From assembly GCF_900602065.1 (NCBI RefSeq), contig NZ_UWFN01000116.1:434001-498000 (forward strand): a stretch of DNA of 64,000 nt, given 5' to 3'. This document shows, piece after piece, positions 1 through 9,280 of this stretch; position 1 is the stretch's first letter; every line of letters starts with the position of its first letter. Source of the stretch: Pseudomonas viridiflava. GTDB taxonomy: Bacteria > Pseudomonadota > Gammaproteobacteria > Pseudomonadales > Pseudomonadaceae. The notes under the pieces were generated by a model, which was not told the DNA's origin, did no database searches, and was given only the letters and a program-made list of their open reading frames with translations. A program made the position numbers and the translations under genes.

Positions 1-191
1 AAACCTCCAAACCCAACCCTGCTTAAACCGCTAAAAAACTCTCTCAGGCCATGTGCCATCATTTAATAAAGCCGCGCTTACAAATATCCTTCTTCGCCAC
101 TGAACTTTTATTACTCGAACCTGACTTAACGTTCGGCGCATTTAGCCTTGCGCCCACAGTCCTTTCTTTTTCCTCTAAACCATCAATCGAG

Positions 192-455
192 ATGCAATCG
201 ATGAGTCGACCCTTGCTGTCTGTAATTAGCGCTGTATTACTCTGCGCGCAAAGTTTGTCTGCCCTGGCGACAGACTCAACTTCTGCGACGAACGCTGCCA
301 CGTCCGCCGAGCAGATTCGTGTGCAGGTAGAGGCCAGCCGTGATCAGTTGACTGGCGCTGCCAACGTCAGCACATCCACGGCTAAAGGCCCTTCCACCGT
401 GCTCGACGCACCGGTGGTGACCGATGACGCCCCGGCCCAGGCGCAACGTCCATGA
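192..455 (+). CDS. small exported protein of unknown function, coupled to the GH3 gene
   Basis: The protein has 87 residues if it starts at ATG 192, or 84 from ATG 201. Its N-terminus looks like a signal peptide: basic MSRP, then a hydrophobic stretch LLSVISAVLLCAQS ending SALA. The remainder is low in complexity, rich in Ala, Ser and Thr, and has no domain I recognise. The in-frame extension upstream to 51 looks non-coding. Its stop overlaps the next start in an ATGA (452-455), which is typical of translational coupling. I infer a small periplasmic protein or a leader that sets translation of the glucosidase. Coding status rests on the signal peptide and the overlap only; bases 1-191 before it hold only AT-rich promoter-like sequence. 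Confidence 0.5.
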   Translation: MQSMSRPLLSVISAVLLCAQSLSALATDSTSATNAATSAEQIRVQVEASRDQLTGAANVSTSTAKGPSTVLDAPVVTDDAPAQAQRP

Positions 456-3196
456 ACCAGCCCAACCCTCAGCCGATTGCATCCGCCAAAAGGACGCTTG
501 CCGTGTCAGCCTTCAAACACACCCTGAGCCTGAGCCTGCTGACCTTCAGCGTCCTGCAGGCCAACCTGGCCCTGGCCGCCGTCACGCCAGCCACCGGCAA
601 TGAAGTCGAAGCCCGTGTCAGTTCAATCCTGGACAACATGAGCCAGTCCGAAAAGATCAACTTTACCCGGGTCAACGACGGACACATGATCCCGCCGCTG
701 CTCAAGTGGGGCATCAAAGGCACCACGGCCTACGACTCCTCCATGGGTGTGCACGTCAACAACGCGACATTCGGTGCGCAGTACCCTTCCCAGTCCGCGC
801 TCGCTGCGACCTGGAGCATCAATCGCGCCAAGGAGTTCGGCCTGGCCATTGCCTACGAAACCCGTATCTCGGGCGGCCAGCAAATGCTCTCGCCGGGCGT
901 CAACCTCTATCGGACTCCCTACAACGGTCGCTCCGCCGAGTACATGAGTGGTGAGGATCCATTCCTCGGTGCCGTGCTTGCACCGGCCGTGGTCAATGCG
1001 ATTCAGGTTCAGGGCATTCAGGCCAGTGGCAAGCATTACCTGGCCAACGAACAGGAAGCCAATCGCCAGGCAGTCAACGTTATCGCTGACGAACGCACCC
1101 TGCGCGAGCTGTATCTGCCAGGCTTCGAGTCGATGGTGAAAAACGCTAACGTTGCGTCGATCATGTGCGGCTTCAACAAAGTCAACGGCGACTACGCCTG
1201 TGAAAACCATCACCTGATCACTGAAGTGCTCAAAGGTGAATGGGGTTATCAGGGCACTGTGATCAGCGACTTCAACGCCATTCACGATGCGTTCAAAGGC
1301 GCTTGGGCCGGTACCGATATCGACATGCCGTCGGGCCTGCAATTTACCGAAGCCAACCTGCTGCCGTATCTCTGGAGTGGCCAGCTCACCCAGAACGTTA
1401 TCGATGACAAGGTCAAACGCAACCTGCGCGCCATCGTCAGCTATGACTTCCAGGAGAACCTCAACACTGCCAGGACGCTGGACCATCCCGAGTATGGCGC
1501 GCGTGCGGCGCTGAACACGGCTCGCGAATCCATCGTGCTGCTGCGCAACGAAAACACCACTGATGGTAAGCCGCTGCTGCCACTTGCCAAGACTGCCAAA
1601 ATCGCAGTGATCGGTGACTGGGCGCACGAGGCCCCGGCATCGCCATTCGGCACCGCCAACTCACCGCCCAACAGCTACGTGACCGAACTGAGCGGTTTGC
1701 AGCAACTGGCGTCGAGCAGCTCGAACGTTACCTATCTGCCGGAACTGAGCCTGAACCCGAAATCGTCGGCCTGGTATCAACCGGCAACCAATGACAAAGG
1801 CATCAGCAATTCCGGCGTCAAGGCTGAGTACTTCTCCAACACCAGCTTGTCCGGCAGCCCGAGCGTGACTCGCGTCGAGCCAGGCGTGAACCTCAACTGG
1901 ACCACCGGCACCAACGAAACCAACGCGGGCACTACGGCTGTGTCTGGTTTCAGCCCGACGGCAGGTGCTTTCTCGGCCAGATTCACCGCGACGATCAAGC
2001 CAACGGTGTCCGGCGCACACGTGTTCAAAGTCCGCGCAGACGGCCCGTACAAACTGTGGGTCAACGATGAGTTGGTGTTGCAGAGCGACGGCGTGCCGTA
2101 CTCCGCAGACGTGGTAAACGCCATGACCACCTCTGGCAAAACTCCGGCGCTGGTCGCTGGCAAACCCTACACCGTGAAGCTTGAATACCAGCGCGTGCAG
2201 GGTAATTTCATCCCGGCATTGGGCGGGATTACCGGGGTACAGATGAGCTGGGCGTCCCTGCGTCCACCCAAGGACCTGTCGAAATACGATGCGGTCGTGG
2301 TGGCCACAGGCTCCAATTACGAGCATGAAGGCGAAGGCTCTGACCATGGCTTCGAGCTGCCCGATCAACAGGCTGAGCTGATCAGTTTCGTGACCCGCGC
2401 CAACCCGAACACCATCGAGGTCATGCACGGCGGCGGCGTTGCTGACATGCAGCCTTGGGCGAACAAAGTCGGCGCCACCTTGCAAGCCTGGTTCCCGGGC
2501 CAACAAGGCGGTCAGGCACTGGCAGAGATTCTGTACGGCAAGGTCAACCCTTCGGGCAAACTGCCGATCACCATCGACAAGAAAATCGAAGATAACCCAA
2601 GCTATGCGTCCTATCCGGACCCGGCGGCTTACCGTGGCAGCAATCCGCTGGCCGAAATGACCTACAGCGAAGGTCTGTACATGGGCTATCGCGGTTATGA
2701 CAAGAAACACGCCAAACCGCTTTACCCGTTCGGCTACGGTCTGTCGTACACCACTTTCGGCTACAGCGACCTGAAACTGTCGACCAACGTGCTGAGCCCC
2801 GGCGCAACCATCGACGTGAAATTCACCCTGACCAACACTGGTAACAAGGCGGGCTTCGAAGTCGCGCAGTTGTATGTGCAACCGGTGAAACCGGCCGTTG
2901 ATCGTCCTGAGAAGGAACTCAAGGGCTTTACCAAGGTGTATCTGCAACCCGGCGAAAGCAAAACCGTCAGCATCCCGATCGATTCACGCTCCCTGGCCTA
3001 CTATGTAGACAAGACTGCAAGCTGGGACGTGGACGCTGGCAAGTTCAAGATTCTCGTCGGTTCGGATTCGGAAAATCTGACCCTGAATCGCACCTTGACC
3101 ACGCTGTTCCCGGAACACCTGACCACCCGCGACAGTAACCCGCTGCCACTGCCACTGCGCAAAGCCGTGCAGGTGAACGCCACACAGGCCTACTAA
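452..3196 (+). CDS. secreted GH3 beta-glucosidase with PA14 domain
   Basis: This 914-residue glycoside hydrolase family 3 enzyme is expected to release terminal beta-linked glucose from oligosaccharides or glucosides in the periplasm or outside the cell. A long signal peptide ends about residue 42 (NLALA/AV). The GH3 TIM barrel follows, with the KHYLANEQE motif and the catalytic-nucleophile segment VISDFNA (Asp273). The second alpha/beta domain carries the GSNYEHEGEG region. Between them, at about residues 455-600, lies a PA14 module (AEYFSN through FKVRADGPYKLWVND), a known insertion in GH3 enzymes that helps define substrate specificity. A C-terminal fibronectin-III-like domain starts near residue 775. 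Length fits PA14-type GH3 enzymes. Exact sugar specificity cannot be read from sequence. Confidence 0.92.
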   Translation: MNQPNPQPIASAKRTLAVSAFKHTLSLSLLTFSVLQANLALAAVTPATGNEVEARVSSILDNMSQSEKINFTRVNDGHMIPPLLKWGIKGTTAYDSSMGVHVNNATFGAQYPSQSALAATWSINRAKEFGLAIAYETRISGGQQMLSPGVNLYRTPYNGRSAEYMSGEDPFLGAVLAPAVVNAIQVQGIQASGKHYLANEQEANRQAVNVIADERTLRELYLPGFESMVKNANVASIMCGFNKVNGDYACENHHLITEVLKGEWGYQGTVISDFNAIHDAFKGAWAGTDIDMPSGLQFTEANLLPYLWSGQLTQNVIDDKVKRNLRAIVSYDFQENLNTARTLDHPEYGARAALNTARESIVLLRNENTTDGKPLLPLAKTAKIAVIGDWAHEAPASPFGTANSPPNSYVTELSGLQQLASSSSNVTYLPELSLNPKSSAWYQPATNDKGISNSGVKAEYFSNTSLSGSPSVTRVEPGVNLNWTTGTNETNAGTTAVSGFSPTAGAFSARFTATIKPTVSGAHVFKVRADGPYKLWVNDELVLQSDGVPYSADVVNAMTTSGKTPALVAGKPYTVKLEYQRVQGNFIPALGGITGVQMSWASLRPPKDLSKYDAVVVATGSNYEHEGEGSDHGFELPDQQAELISFVTRANPNTIEVMHGGGVADMQPWANKVGATLQAWFPGQQGGQALAEILYGKVNPSGKLPITIDKKIEDNPSYASYPDPAAYRGSNPLAEMTYSEGLYMGYRGYDKKHAKPLYPFGYGLSYTTFGYSDLKLSTNVLSPGATIDVKFTLTNTGNKAGFEVAQLYVQPVKPAVDRPEKELKGFTKVYLQPGESKTVSIPIDSRSLAYYVDKTASWDVDAGKFKILVGSDSENLTLNRTLTTLFPEHLTTRDSNPLPLPLRKAVQVNATQAY

Positions 3197-3203
3197 GCGT
3201 CAG

Positions 3204-3231
3204 CATTCAGGCTCAAGGATGAGCCTGAATG
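3204..3231. terminator. perfect 12-bp hairpin between convergent genes
   Basis: CATTCAGGCTCA (3204-3215) and its exact complement (3220-3231) flank the loop AGGA. The element lies between the GH3 stop and the last codons of the convergent TetR gene, whose stop codon it contains. There is no clear U-tract, so it may act as an mRNA 3'-end stabiliser or a weak bidirectional terminator. Confidence 0.6.
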
Positions 3232-3863
3232 TCCTTCCCGAGACGCCGTAAATAGATGTCGAACACCGCCATGACATCCACTTCTTCCGGGCATCTCAGC
3301 CACTGAATCTGCAAGCCGTCCATGACCGAGAAAATCTCCTGAGCCATGGCTTTCACGTCGATATCGGCACGAATTTCCCCCGCCTCTTTCAACGCGTTCA
3401 AATGGCTGCGAGCATGCTGGTGGGTAAGGTGAAATCTGTCTTTGTGCCAGGACCATGCCGGATGTGCATGGGAAAGGCTTTCGGTATTCATCACCAGGGA
3501 CGCCTGACATTCGGCAGCGTCTTCAACACTGAACCCCATGCTCAGCCTCAGAAACTTGAGGAAGCCCTGCACGGTGAGTTCGGTCGTCAGCTCGTGAAAC
3601 CTTGAAGTCACCCGTTGATCCCTGCGATCCAGCAGTGCAGCCAGCAACGCCTCTTTATTGGGAAAGTGATGTAACAGGCCTACGGTCGTGATACCGGCAA
3701 GCGTCGCAACATCGCGCATCGATGCACTGGTATAGCCATCCCGGGCAAAGATCACTGTCGCCGCGTCGAGCAGCGCCGCCCTGCGCATCTCTCCCTTGGG
3801 AGCCCGGCGACGCTTTGGCGCGAGCTCTTCGCCTGATTCATTCCCTGATTCGTCAACTGACAT
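3213..3863 (-). CDS. TetR/AcrR family transcriptional regulator
   Basis: The 216-residue protein has the TetR N-terminal DNA-binding domain. After a basic leader (PKRRRAPKGEMRR) comes the helix-turn-helix at about residues 46-70 (ASMRDVATLAGITTVGLLHHF), in which the usual recognition-helix pattern (…YxxFxNKExL) appears as LLHHFPNKEALL. The C-terminal ligand domain is not assigned. It starts 22 bp after the MATE exporter gene on the same strand, so exporter and repressor are probably cotranscribed, a common arrangement for drug-responsive TetR regulators. Ligand unknown. Confidence 0.88.
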   Translation of the reverse strand: MSVDESGNESGEELAPKRRRAPKGEMRRAALLDAATVIFARDGYTSASMRDVATLAGITTVGLLHHFPNKEALLAALLDRRDQRVTSRFHELTTELTVQGFLKFLRLSMGFSVEDAAECQASLVMNTESLSHAHPAWSWHKDRFHLTHQHARSHLNALKEAGEIRADIDVKAMAQEIFSVMDGLQIQWLRCPEEVDVMAVFDIYLRRLGKDIQAHP

Positions 3864-3885
3864 AAAAATCCGATAACTGCTTCAT

Positions 3886-5247
3886 TCAAATTATCCCGGC
3901 GCTCGCGGGCTGGATCCGTCGTTCAAAAAAACGCGTTGCGGTGATGGACGCAACAGCGGTCGAGATCACTGCAATCAGCGCGTTACCGGCAAACATGCCC
4001 GGCATTAATCCGCTACTGCCGAACACATGCATGCCGACAAACACGAACGGCACGGTCCCTGCCGTGGACCTGAGCCAGGCGAACATCGCCACAAACCAAG
4101 GCCGCTGCATGGTCACGAACACCGAAATCGAGACGAAATCCAGACCAATGAGGACCCACAAACCACCACCCAACTGACAAAAGGCCAGAAACAGTGCTCG
4201 GCCTTCGCCTTCAAGGCCGTAGAAATCGGCGATGGTACCGCAGGAAAGCACCAGCAAACCCCAGACAAACAGCCCGTAAACAACGACAAGCCTGCGCGAA
4301 AAGACGATTGCCGCGCTGGCACGCTTATCGAGGTGAGCGCCGATATTCTGTCCGAGAACCGGTGCCAAGGCACTCGGCAACGCAAAAAAAGCGCAGTAGG
4401 AAAACTGCAGGACCCGATCAAGGACTGCCATCGCCGCTAACGCTGATGTGCCAAAAGTAGCCACAGACGATACAAGATACGCCAACCCTACGGGCGTCGC
4501 CAAATTGCCAACCATTGCAGGCAAGGCCACCCGGAACGTGCGTTTGACGTGCATGTGCAGCAGTTTTGGCCTGACTGACACCCTCATCCCGACATGGCGA
4601 CGCACCCAGTACAGCCCCAGACTGGCAGAAACGAGTGCCGACAACGCGTAGGAAATGCCGGCCCCCTCCAGCCCCAGGCCCAATACAAATATCAGCAGCG
4701 GATCGGCAACCGCCAACGTAACGGCACCTGAAAGCACGACCCACAATGCACGGCGACTGTCCCCGGCAGTACGCAGGATTTGCGCCGACATCTGCATGGC
4801 GGACTGCAGCACGCTGAACGGCAATGTCAGCCAGATAAAGACCCGTGCGGCCTCATAGGTCGCAGCATCGGCACCCAGCAAATGAGTGATCGGAACGATC
4901 AGCACCAATTGCAAGACCGCTGACAGACCACAGACGATCAGCACCATCAGGATCAGGCTGGTGGTGAAACGTGAAACTGCCTGGCTTGCGCGATGACCGA
5001 TTCGTTCGGACAGTACCGTCGCAGCCGAAAGAATCAGCCCATTGGCCAGCGCACTGTTGAGGAAGATCAGCACCTTGGCAATGCCGACGGCTGCCAGCAG
5101 CAAGGGCTGGTGCAGCATGGAGACATAGACGAGCGTCAATATGTCCACCAGAAACACCGCGAACAAACTCAGAGCACTCGTGCTGCTCATGACCAGAATA
5201 TGGCGTGCTATGCGCCCTTCAGTAAACGTCGCGCGGGCTACCGCCAT
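3886..5247 (-). CDS. MATE family multidrug/cation antiporter
   Basis: The 453-residue inner-membrane protein has about twelve hydrophobic segments and the two-fold MATE layout. It would export organic cations or drugs in exchange for Na+ or H+. I chose ATG 5247 because GGGGA lies 6-7 bases upstream; a TTG 12 bases further up also keeps the frame. It precedes the TetR gene by 22 bp and is probably controlled by it. The substrate is unknown. The next gene upstream, an MFS exporter, is on the same strand but 144 bp away. Confidence 0.88.
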   Translation of the reverse strand: MAVARATFTEGRIARHILVMSSTSALSLFAVFLVDILTLVYVSMLHQPLLLAAVGIAKVLIFLNSALANGLILSAATVLSERIGHRASQAVSRFTTSLILMVLIVCGLSAVLQLVLIVPITHLLGADAATYEAARVFIWLTLPFSVLQSAMQMSAQILRTAGDSRRALWVVLSGAVTLAVADPLLIFVLGLGLEGAGISYALSALVSASLGLYWVRRHVGMRVSVRPKLLHMHVKRTFRVALPAMVGNLATPVGLAYLVSSVATFGTSALAAMAVLDRVLQFSYCAFFALPSALAPVLGQNIGAHLDKRASAAIVFSRRLVVVYGLFVWGLLVLSCGTIADFYGLEGEGRALFLAFCQLGGGLWVLIGLDFVSISVFVTMQRPWFVAMFAWLRSTAGTVPFVFVGMHVFGSSGLMPGMFAGNALIAVISTAVASITATRFFERRIQPASAGII

Positions 5248-5391
5248 TACATTCCCCAAACAGACAATGCCTGGCCAGCAACAGTGGCCAAGCCCATTGA
5301 GGCGGCGATTCTAGCGGCGGGCGTGCTCGGGAGCTATCACCGCCGCTCGATATCGGCGACGCGCCGACCAAGGGTTCAGCACGTAAGGTAC

Positions 5392-6549
5392 CTACTCTGG
5401 CAATGGCTCGGAAACGGGCCGTCCCATCAACAGGACAGCAAGCAGAATGGAAAGCCCGACAAAGCATGCTGCCGCATAACCCAGGCTCTGTAGCCCATAC
5501 GAATCGATCATTCGGCCGCCCACGATAGCTCCCAGACCAATCCCCAGATTGGCACCTGAAATATTCAGTGAAGCGCCAAAGGCTGTCGCGCCCTCCGCAG
5601 CTTTCATGACTCGCACATGGCTGACCAGGAACAGTGCCGCCTGCGTAATCCCCCAGGTCGCCAGCGCCATGGCCAGAAAAACCGGTGAATGGATGCTCGG
5701 GATCAACGCAACCATGCCCGCCACCATGAACGCGCAGAAGACAATCGACGCCATTAGCGGATGCTTGTCTACCGCGCGCCCACCCAGTGAATTGCCGATC
5801 AGGCCTACCGCACCAAAGGCCATCAGGCACCAGCCCACCACGGTGCCGTTGAAGCCAGCCAGCCGTTCAAGGATGTCCGCCAGATAGGTGTAGGCCGTGA
5901 ACATTCCGGAGAACACCAGCACCGACAACAACACATGGCCTTGCAATACGGGGCTGCGCAGAACGCGCATTTGCTCGCGAAGCGAAGCGTCCTGCCGGGT
6001 TACGCGAATGCTCGGCAGATACACCCACAGCAGCAGCGCTTTTGCCAGCGCCAGCACCGCGAGCATGCCAAACGCCATGCGCCAGCCCACGGCGTCCGCG
6101 ACCAGCGTCCCCACCGGAATGCCAAACACCGTGGCGCAGACGATGCCGAAAGTGATCTTCGCCATCGCACGACCGGCGTGCTCAGGCCCGACCAGATCAA
6201 CCGCTGTCTCGCTGGCCAATGCCCAGAACACCGGCAAACCGAGCGCGGGTATCAGCCGGGCGATGCCCATCACGACGATATTGGGGCTCAGTGCCGCAAG
6301 GGTATTGGCGAGCGCAAACAGCACCATGACCGTTACGAACAGTTTCTTGCGCTCGAAGCGCGCGAAATAGGCGGTCAGGAATGGGCCGAGGCAGGCCACC
6401 GTGAACGCGAACAAAGTCACCAGCAAACCCGCTTGAGGGATGCTGACCTCAAGGTCCCGGGCAATACCGGGCAACAGGCCAACGATGACGAACTCGGTCG
6501 TCAGTACCGTAAAGCCGGCAGCCGACAACAACAGAATGGGTAACAGCAT
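5392..6549 (-). CDS. MFS transporter, sugar-efflux/drug-resistance (DHA1/AraJ) type
   Basis: The protein has 385 residues with about twelve transmembrane helices. The first helix holds the TEFVIVGLLPGIARDL signature typical of the AraJ/YdhP branch of DHA1 exporters. The cytoplasmic loop between helices 2 and 3 reads YFARFERKKLF in place of the classical MFS motif A. It probably exports small molecules by proton antiport. It lies upstream of the MATE gene on the same strand and may be read with it. Substrate unknown. Confidence 0.87.
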   Translation of the reverse strand: MLLPILLLSAAGFTVLTTEFVIVGLLPGIARDLEVSIPQAGLLVTLFAFTVACLGPFLTAYFARFERKKLFVTVMVLFALANTLAALSPNIVVMGIARLIPALGLPVFWALASETAVDLVGPEHAGRAMAKITFGIVCATVFGIPVGTLVADAVGWRMAFGMLAVLALAKALLLWVYLPSIRVTRQDASLREQMRVLRSPVLQGHVLLSVLVFSGMFTAYTYLADILERLAGFNGTVVGWCLMAFGAVGLIGNSLGGRAVDKHPLMASIVFCAFMVAGMVALIPSIHSPVFLAMALATWGITQAALFLVSHVRVMKAAEGATAFGASLNISGANLGIGLGAIVGGRMIDSYGLQSLGYAAACFVGLSILLAVLLMGRPVSEPLPE

Positions 6550-6913
6550 TTGAACTCCAATAGCGAAGCGCCAGGCCGGTGAACACCAGACTGGTTTTAC
6601 AAGGAAATGATTGAGCTGATATGACTTGAGTACTGACCGATCACTGATGCGTCAGGCGATCGATGCAGGCGGGAATTATTGGCAGGCAAACAGCGGCCGC
6701 CATTATGTCCGGGCACCTCGTTGCGGTCTACCGTCGAGACATGCATTGATGCGACGTAAGTGGTCACCAGAGGTGCTACTTCAGTGCCCCGAAATTGTAC
6801 TGTCGCTGACCTCACACCGTTTGCCTGATTGGCGCTGTTCATTGCACGATCCTGCGAGCGGTGGTGAATACCCACTCCCGTGGGAGCCGGTCTCACGTCG
6901 TCAGCGCAAATCC

Positions 6914-6987
6914 GGTAGGAGCGAATTCATTCGCGAAGGCGCCAGTACAGTCGACAAACCTGCATCGTCACAAACACCGCCCTCCCG
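6914..6987. repeat. decayed REPIN (class with GCGAATTCATTCGCGAA)
   Basis: A REP half (GGTAGGAGCGAATTCATTCG, 6914-6933) is followed by CAGTACAG and a truncated partner ending in CCTCCCG, instead of the full complementary end seen at 36818-36910 and 49355-49449. It sits in the 560-bp gap 6550-7110 between divergent MFS and DMT genes. Apart from this repeat and presumably both promoters, I see nothing else in that gap. Confidence 0.75.
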
Positions 6988-7110
6988 TTGCAAACAGCGG
7001 CGATCCCACACCCGCAAAGTGTACTGCCCACTCTGTCGCTCTCTGTAGCGCTTGGACAGTGCGCCTCTATGGCTAAATACCGGCCCGCATCCCTGAACGA
7101 CGAGCCGTTT

Positions 7111-8001
7111 ATGAAATCTCGCGTTAACACCGGCATGGCCCTGGGCCTGCTCGGCGTTATAATTTTCAGCCTGACACTGCCCATGACCCGCATCGTGGTC
7201 GAGGAAATTCATCCTTTGCTTAACGGCCTGGGCCGGGCGCTTGTCGCGGCAATTCCTGCTGCCGCGCTGCTGCTCTGGCGACGCGAGCGATGGCCGACGT
7301 TGCAGCAATTCAAAGGCCTGTGTTTTGTGATCCTCGGCGTGATTGTCGGCTTCCCCGTCCTGTCATCATGGGCGATGCAAACACTGCCCTCTTCCCACGG
7401 CGCACTGGTCAATGGCCTGCAACCGCTGATCGTCGCCATGTACGCCGCATGGCTGCACCATGAGCGGCCTTCCAAAGCATTCTGGGCATGCGCGGCACTG
7501 GGCAGCGTGCTGGTGCTGACTTACGCCATGATCCAAGGCGCAGGCAGTGTCAGCAGTGGCGATCTGTTGATGTTGGCAGCCATCGCGCTTGGCGGTCTGG
7601 GCTATGCCGAGGGTGGACGTCTGGCTAAAGAAATGGGTGGCTGGCAAGTGATCTGCTGGGCATTGGTGCTGGCTTTTCCCTTACTGCTGGGCCCTGTTCT
7701 GTACCTTGCTTCGCAGCATCAAGGCACGATCAGCGCGCCGACTTTGTGGGCGTTCGGCTACGTCACCCTGTTCTCGCAATTTATCGGTTTCTTTGCGTGG
7801 TATGCGGGTCTGGCCATGGGCGGCATCGCCCGGGTCGGGCAGGTTCAACTGCTGCAGATCTTCTTCACGATCGCCTTTTCCGCACTGTGGTTCGGTGAGC
7901 ACATCGACCCTTTGACCTGGGTGTTTGCAGCAGGCGTTGTGGGCACTGTGGTACTGGGGCGCCGGACCACGGTCAAGGCGCCACAGCCGATCAAGATCTG
8001 A
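7111..8001 (+). CDS. DMT superfamily transporter (EamA domains)
   Basis: This 296-residue inner-membrane protein carries two EamA repeats of about five transmembrane helices each, and belongs to the drug/metabolite transporter superfamily. Members export amino acids, cofactors or toxic metabolites. The start MKSRVNTGMALGLLGV places the first helix at the right distance from the N-terminus; an in-frame ATG at 7069 would add 14 hydrophilic residues and cannot be excluded, since neither start has a strong Shine-Dalgarno. Its stop abuts the stop of the convergent thioesterase gene with no spacer. Confidence 0.85.
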   Translation: MKSRVNTGMALGLLGVIIFSLTLPMTRIVVEEIHPLLNGLGRALVAAIPAAALLLWRRERWPTLQQFKGLCFVILGVIVGFPVLSSWAMQTLPSSHGALVNGLQPLIVAMYAAWLHHERPSKAFWACAALGSVLVLTYAMIQGAGSVSSGDLLMLAAIALGGLGYAEGGRLAKEMGGWQVICWALVLAFPLLLGPVLYLASQHQGTISAPTLWAFGYVTLFSQFIGFFAWYAGLAMGGIARVGQVQLLQIFFTIAFSALWFGEHIDPLTWVFAAGVVGTVVLGRRTTVKAPQPIKI

Positions 8002-9252
8002 TCACGACTCTTTTGCAGCCCGGGCGTTGACCGCTTCGTCGAGAAACGCCTTTACCGCTCGCCATGATTGCTCGTTGGCTTCGGCATTCGCCGCAGGTGT
8101 TCCGTCAACGCTGTAGGTGGCGGGTATGTGCGGCAGCAAGATGGTATGGCCGGCGTGTTCAAAATCCAGATGCTGCACCGGCCAGGGATGACCCGCCTCT
8201 TGAAGACGCTGCAACGCCATTCTCGAAAACAGCGCTGAAGGCCATGCAGCGTCGTCGCCAGCAGAGAGCAACAAGACTGGCCCCTGGATTTTCTCTACCG
8301 GGATGGCAACCCGCTTCACGGCCTCATGGTCCAGTAGCGCGGTGCTGATCGATTCGGCATTACGTAAACCGGCATCTTTGGCAGCCCAGGAAGCGGTTTT
8401 ATTGTCGTTCCACAGATGCACCAATGGCTTGCCTCCATAAAGCCAGGCCGGTCCATCACGGCCTACCGCCGGATCTGCCGCCGCCTGCCCGCCATGCACC
8501 AAAGCGCTGGGCACATAACCAATGACCGCCGACACCGCTTCAGGAAACAGACTGCCGAGCAACAGTACCAATTCACCACCCCGCGACTGGCCGCTCAGCG
8601 CAACAAAATCATGGGCAGGTTGCACCTCTCGACGAACCCAGTTCAAACCCGCCACGAAATACTCCAACGGCGTATTTGAAATGTAAGGCGACAAACCCGG
8701 TGCTTTGAAATACCCCAGTGCGAATGCGGCGTAACCTCGTGATGCGTAGAGCGCAGCCCGAGGCTCGTTGATCCCGCCACCCGAGCCATTCAGCACAATA
8801 ACGGCGGGATGTGGCCCGTTGCCTGACGGCGTAAACAGTGTGCCGACCAGGCCGTCCTCGCGGACCTCTTTACGAGTCACGCCTGGGGCGGCAAGGCGCT
8901 GAATCAACGCCACCTCCTGATCACTGCCCTCAACGAAAATCCGCGTCACCAACGGCTGCAATACGTCATCCGGGAACACATCGGCGGCGCCCTCAACTTC
9001 AGGCCGCTGACTCCAGAGCAGGCCCAACGCAGAGACACCCTGATAGCTGCCAGACACGGGAGCATCTCGCTCCAGATCCACCCGCCCGCCGGCATCGGCA
9101 ACGTACGTCGCGGAGCTGACCCAATGCTGCCCATTGCCACGCAACGTGCGAGTAGAGAGCACGACGCTTTGAGCAGGCTTGAGACCTTCGACAGCGATGC
9201 GTCGCGGCTCGTCCAGCAAACCCTCTGCCGGTGTGACTGATAGTGTCGTCAT
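8002..9252 (-). CDS. acyl-CoA thioesterase / BAAT family hydrolase
   Basis: The 416-residue protein has the two-part architecture of acyl-CoA thioesterases and bile acid-CoA:amino acid N-acyltransferases. The N-terminal immunoglobulin-like domain (residues 1-130, PAEGLLDEPRRIAVEGLKP) precedes an alpha/beta hydrolase domain. Visible catalytic elements are the nucleophile elbow SGQSRGG, an acidic position in LLSAGDDAAW, and a histidine in FEHAGHTI. Serine, rather than the vertebrate cysteine, is the likely nucleophile. It probably hydrolyses fatty acyl-CoA or a related thioester in the cytoplasm. It follows the binding-protein gene on the same strand after 28 bp. Confidence 0.85.
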   Translation of the reverse strand: MTTLSVTPAEGLLDEPRRIAVEGLKPAQSVVLSTRTLRGNGQHWVSSATYVADAGGRVDLERDAPVSGSYQGVSALGLLWSQRPEVEGAADVFPDDVLQPLVTRIFVEGSDQEVALIQRLAAPGVTRKEVREDGLVGTLFTPSGNGPHPAVIVLNGSGGGINEPRAALYASRGYAAFALGYFKAPGLSPYISNTPLEYFVAGLNWVRREVQPAHDFVALSGQSRGGELVLLLGSLFPEAVSAVIGYVPSALVHGGQAAADPAVGRDGPAWLYGGKPLVHLWNDNKTASWAAKDAGLRNAESISTALLDHEAVKRVAIPVEKIQGPVLLLSAGDDAAWPSALFSRMALQRLQEAGHPWPVQHLDFEHAGHTILLPHIPATYSVDGTPAANAEANEQSWRAVKAFLDEAVNARAAKES

Positions 9253-9280
9253 GAAATCCCTCGTTCTCCTGTCGAATGCC

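Noticed and set aside
1661..2947. Open frame of 428 codons opposite the GH3 gene
   Set aside because: Shadow of a high-GC coding region; the translation has no recognisable motif and the sense frame is a complete GH3 enzyme.
3213..3863. TetR gene as regulator of the GH3 gene
   Set aside because: It is convergent with GH3 and lies directly after the MATE gene on the same strand, so the exporter is the more likely target.
6626..7048. 140-codon frame between the MFS and DMT genes
   Set aside because: It runs through a REP element, has an atypical composition and no ribosome-binding site or domain.
8002..8004. Overlap between DMT and thioesterase genes as a frameshift or truncation sign
   Set aside because: The two convergent stops simply abut, and both proteins have normal family length.
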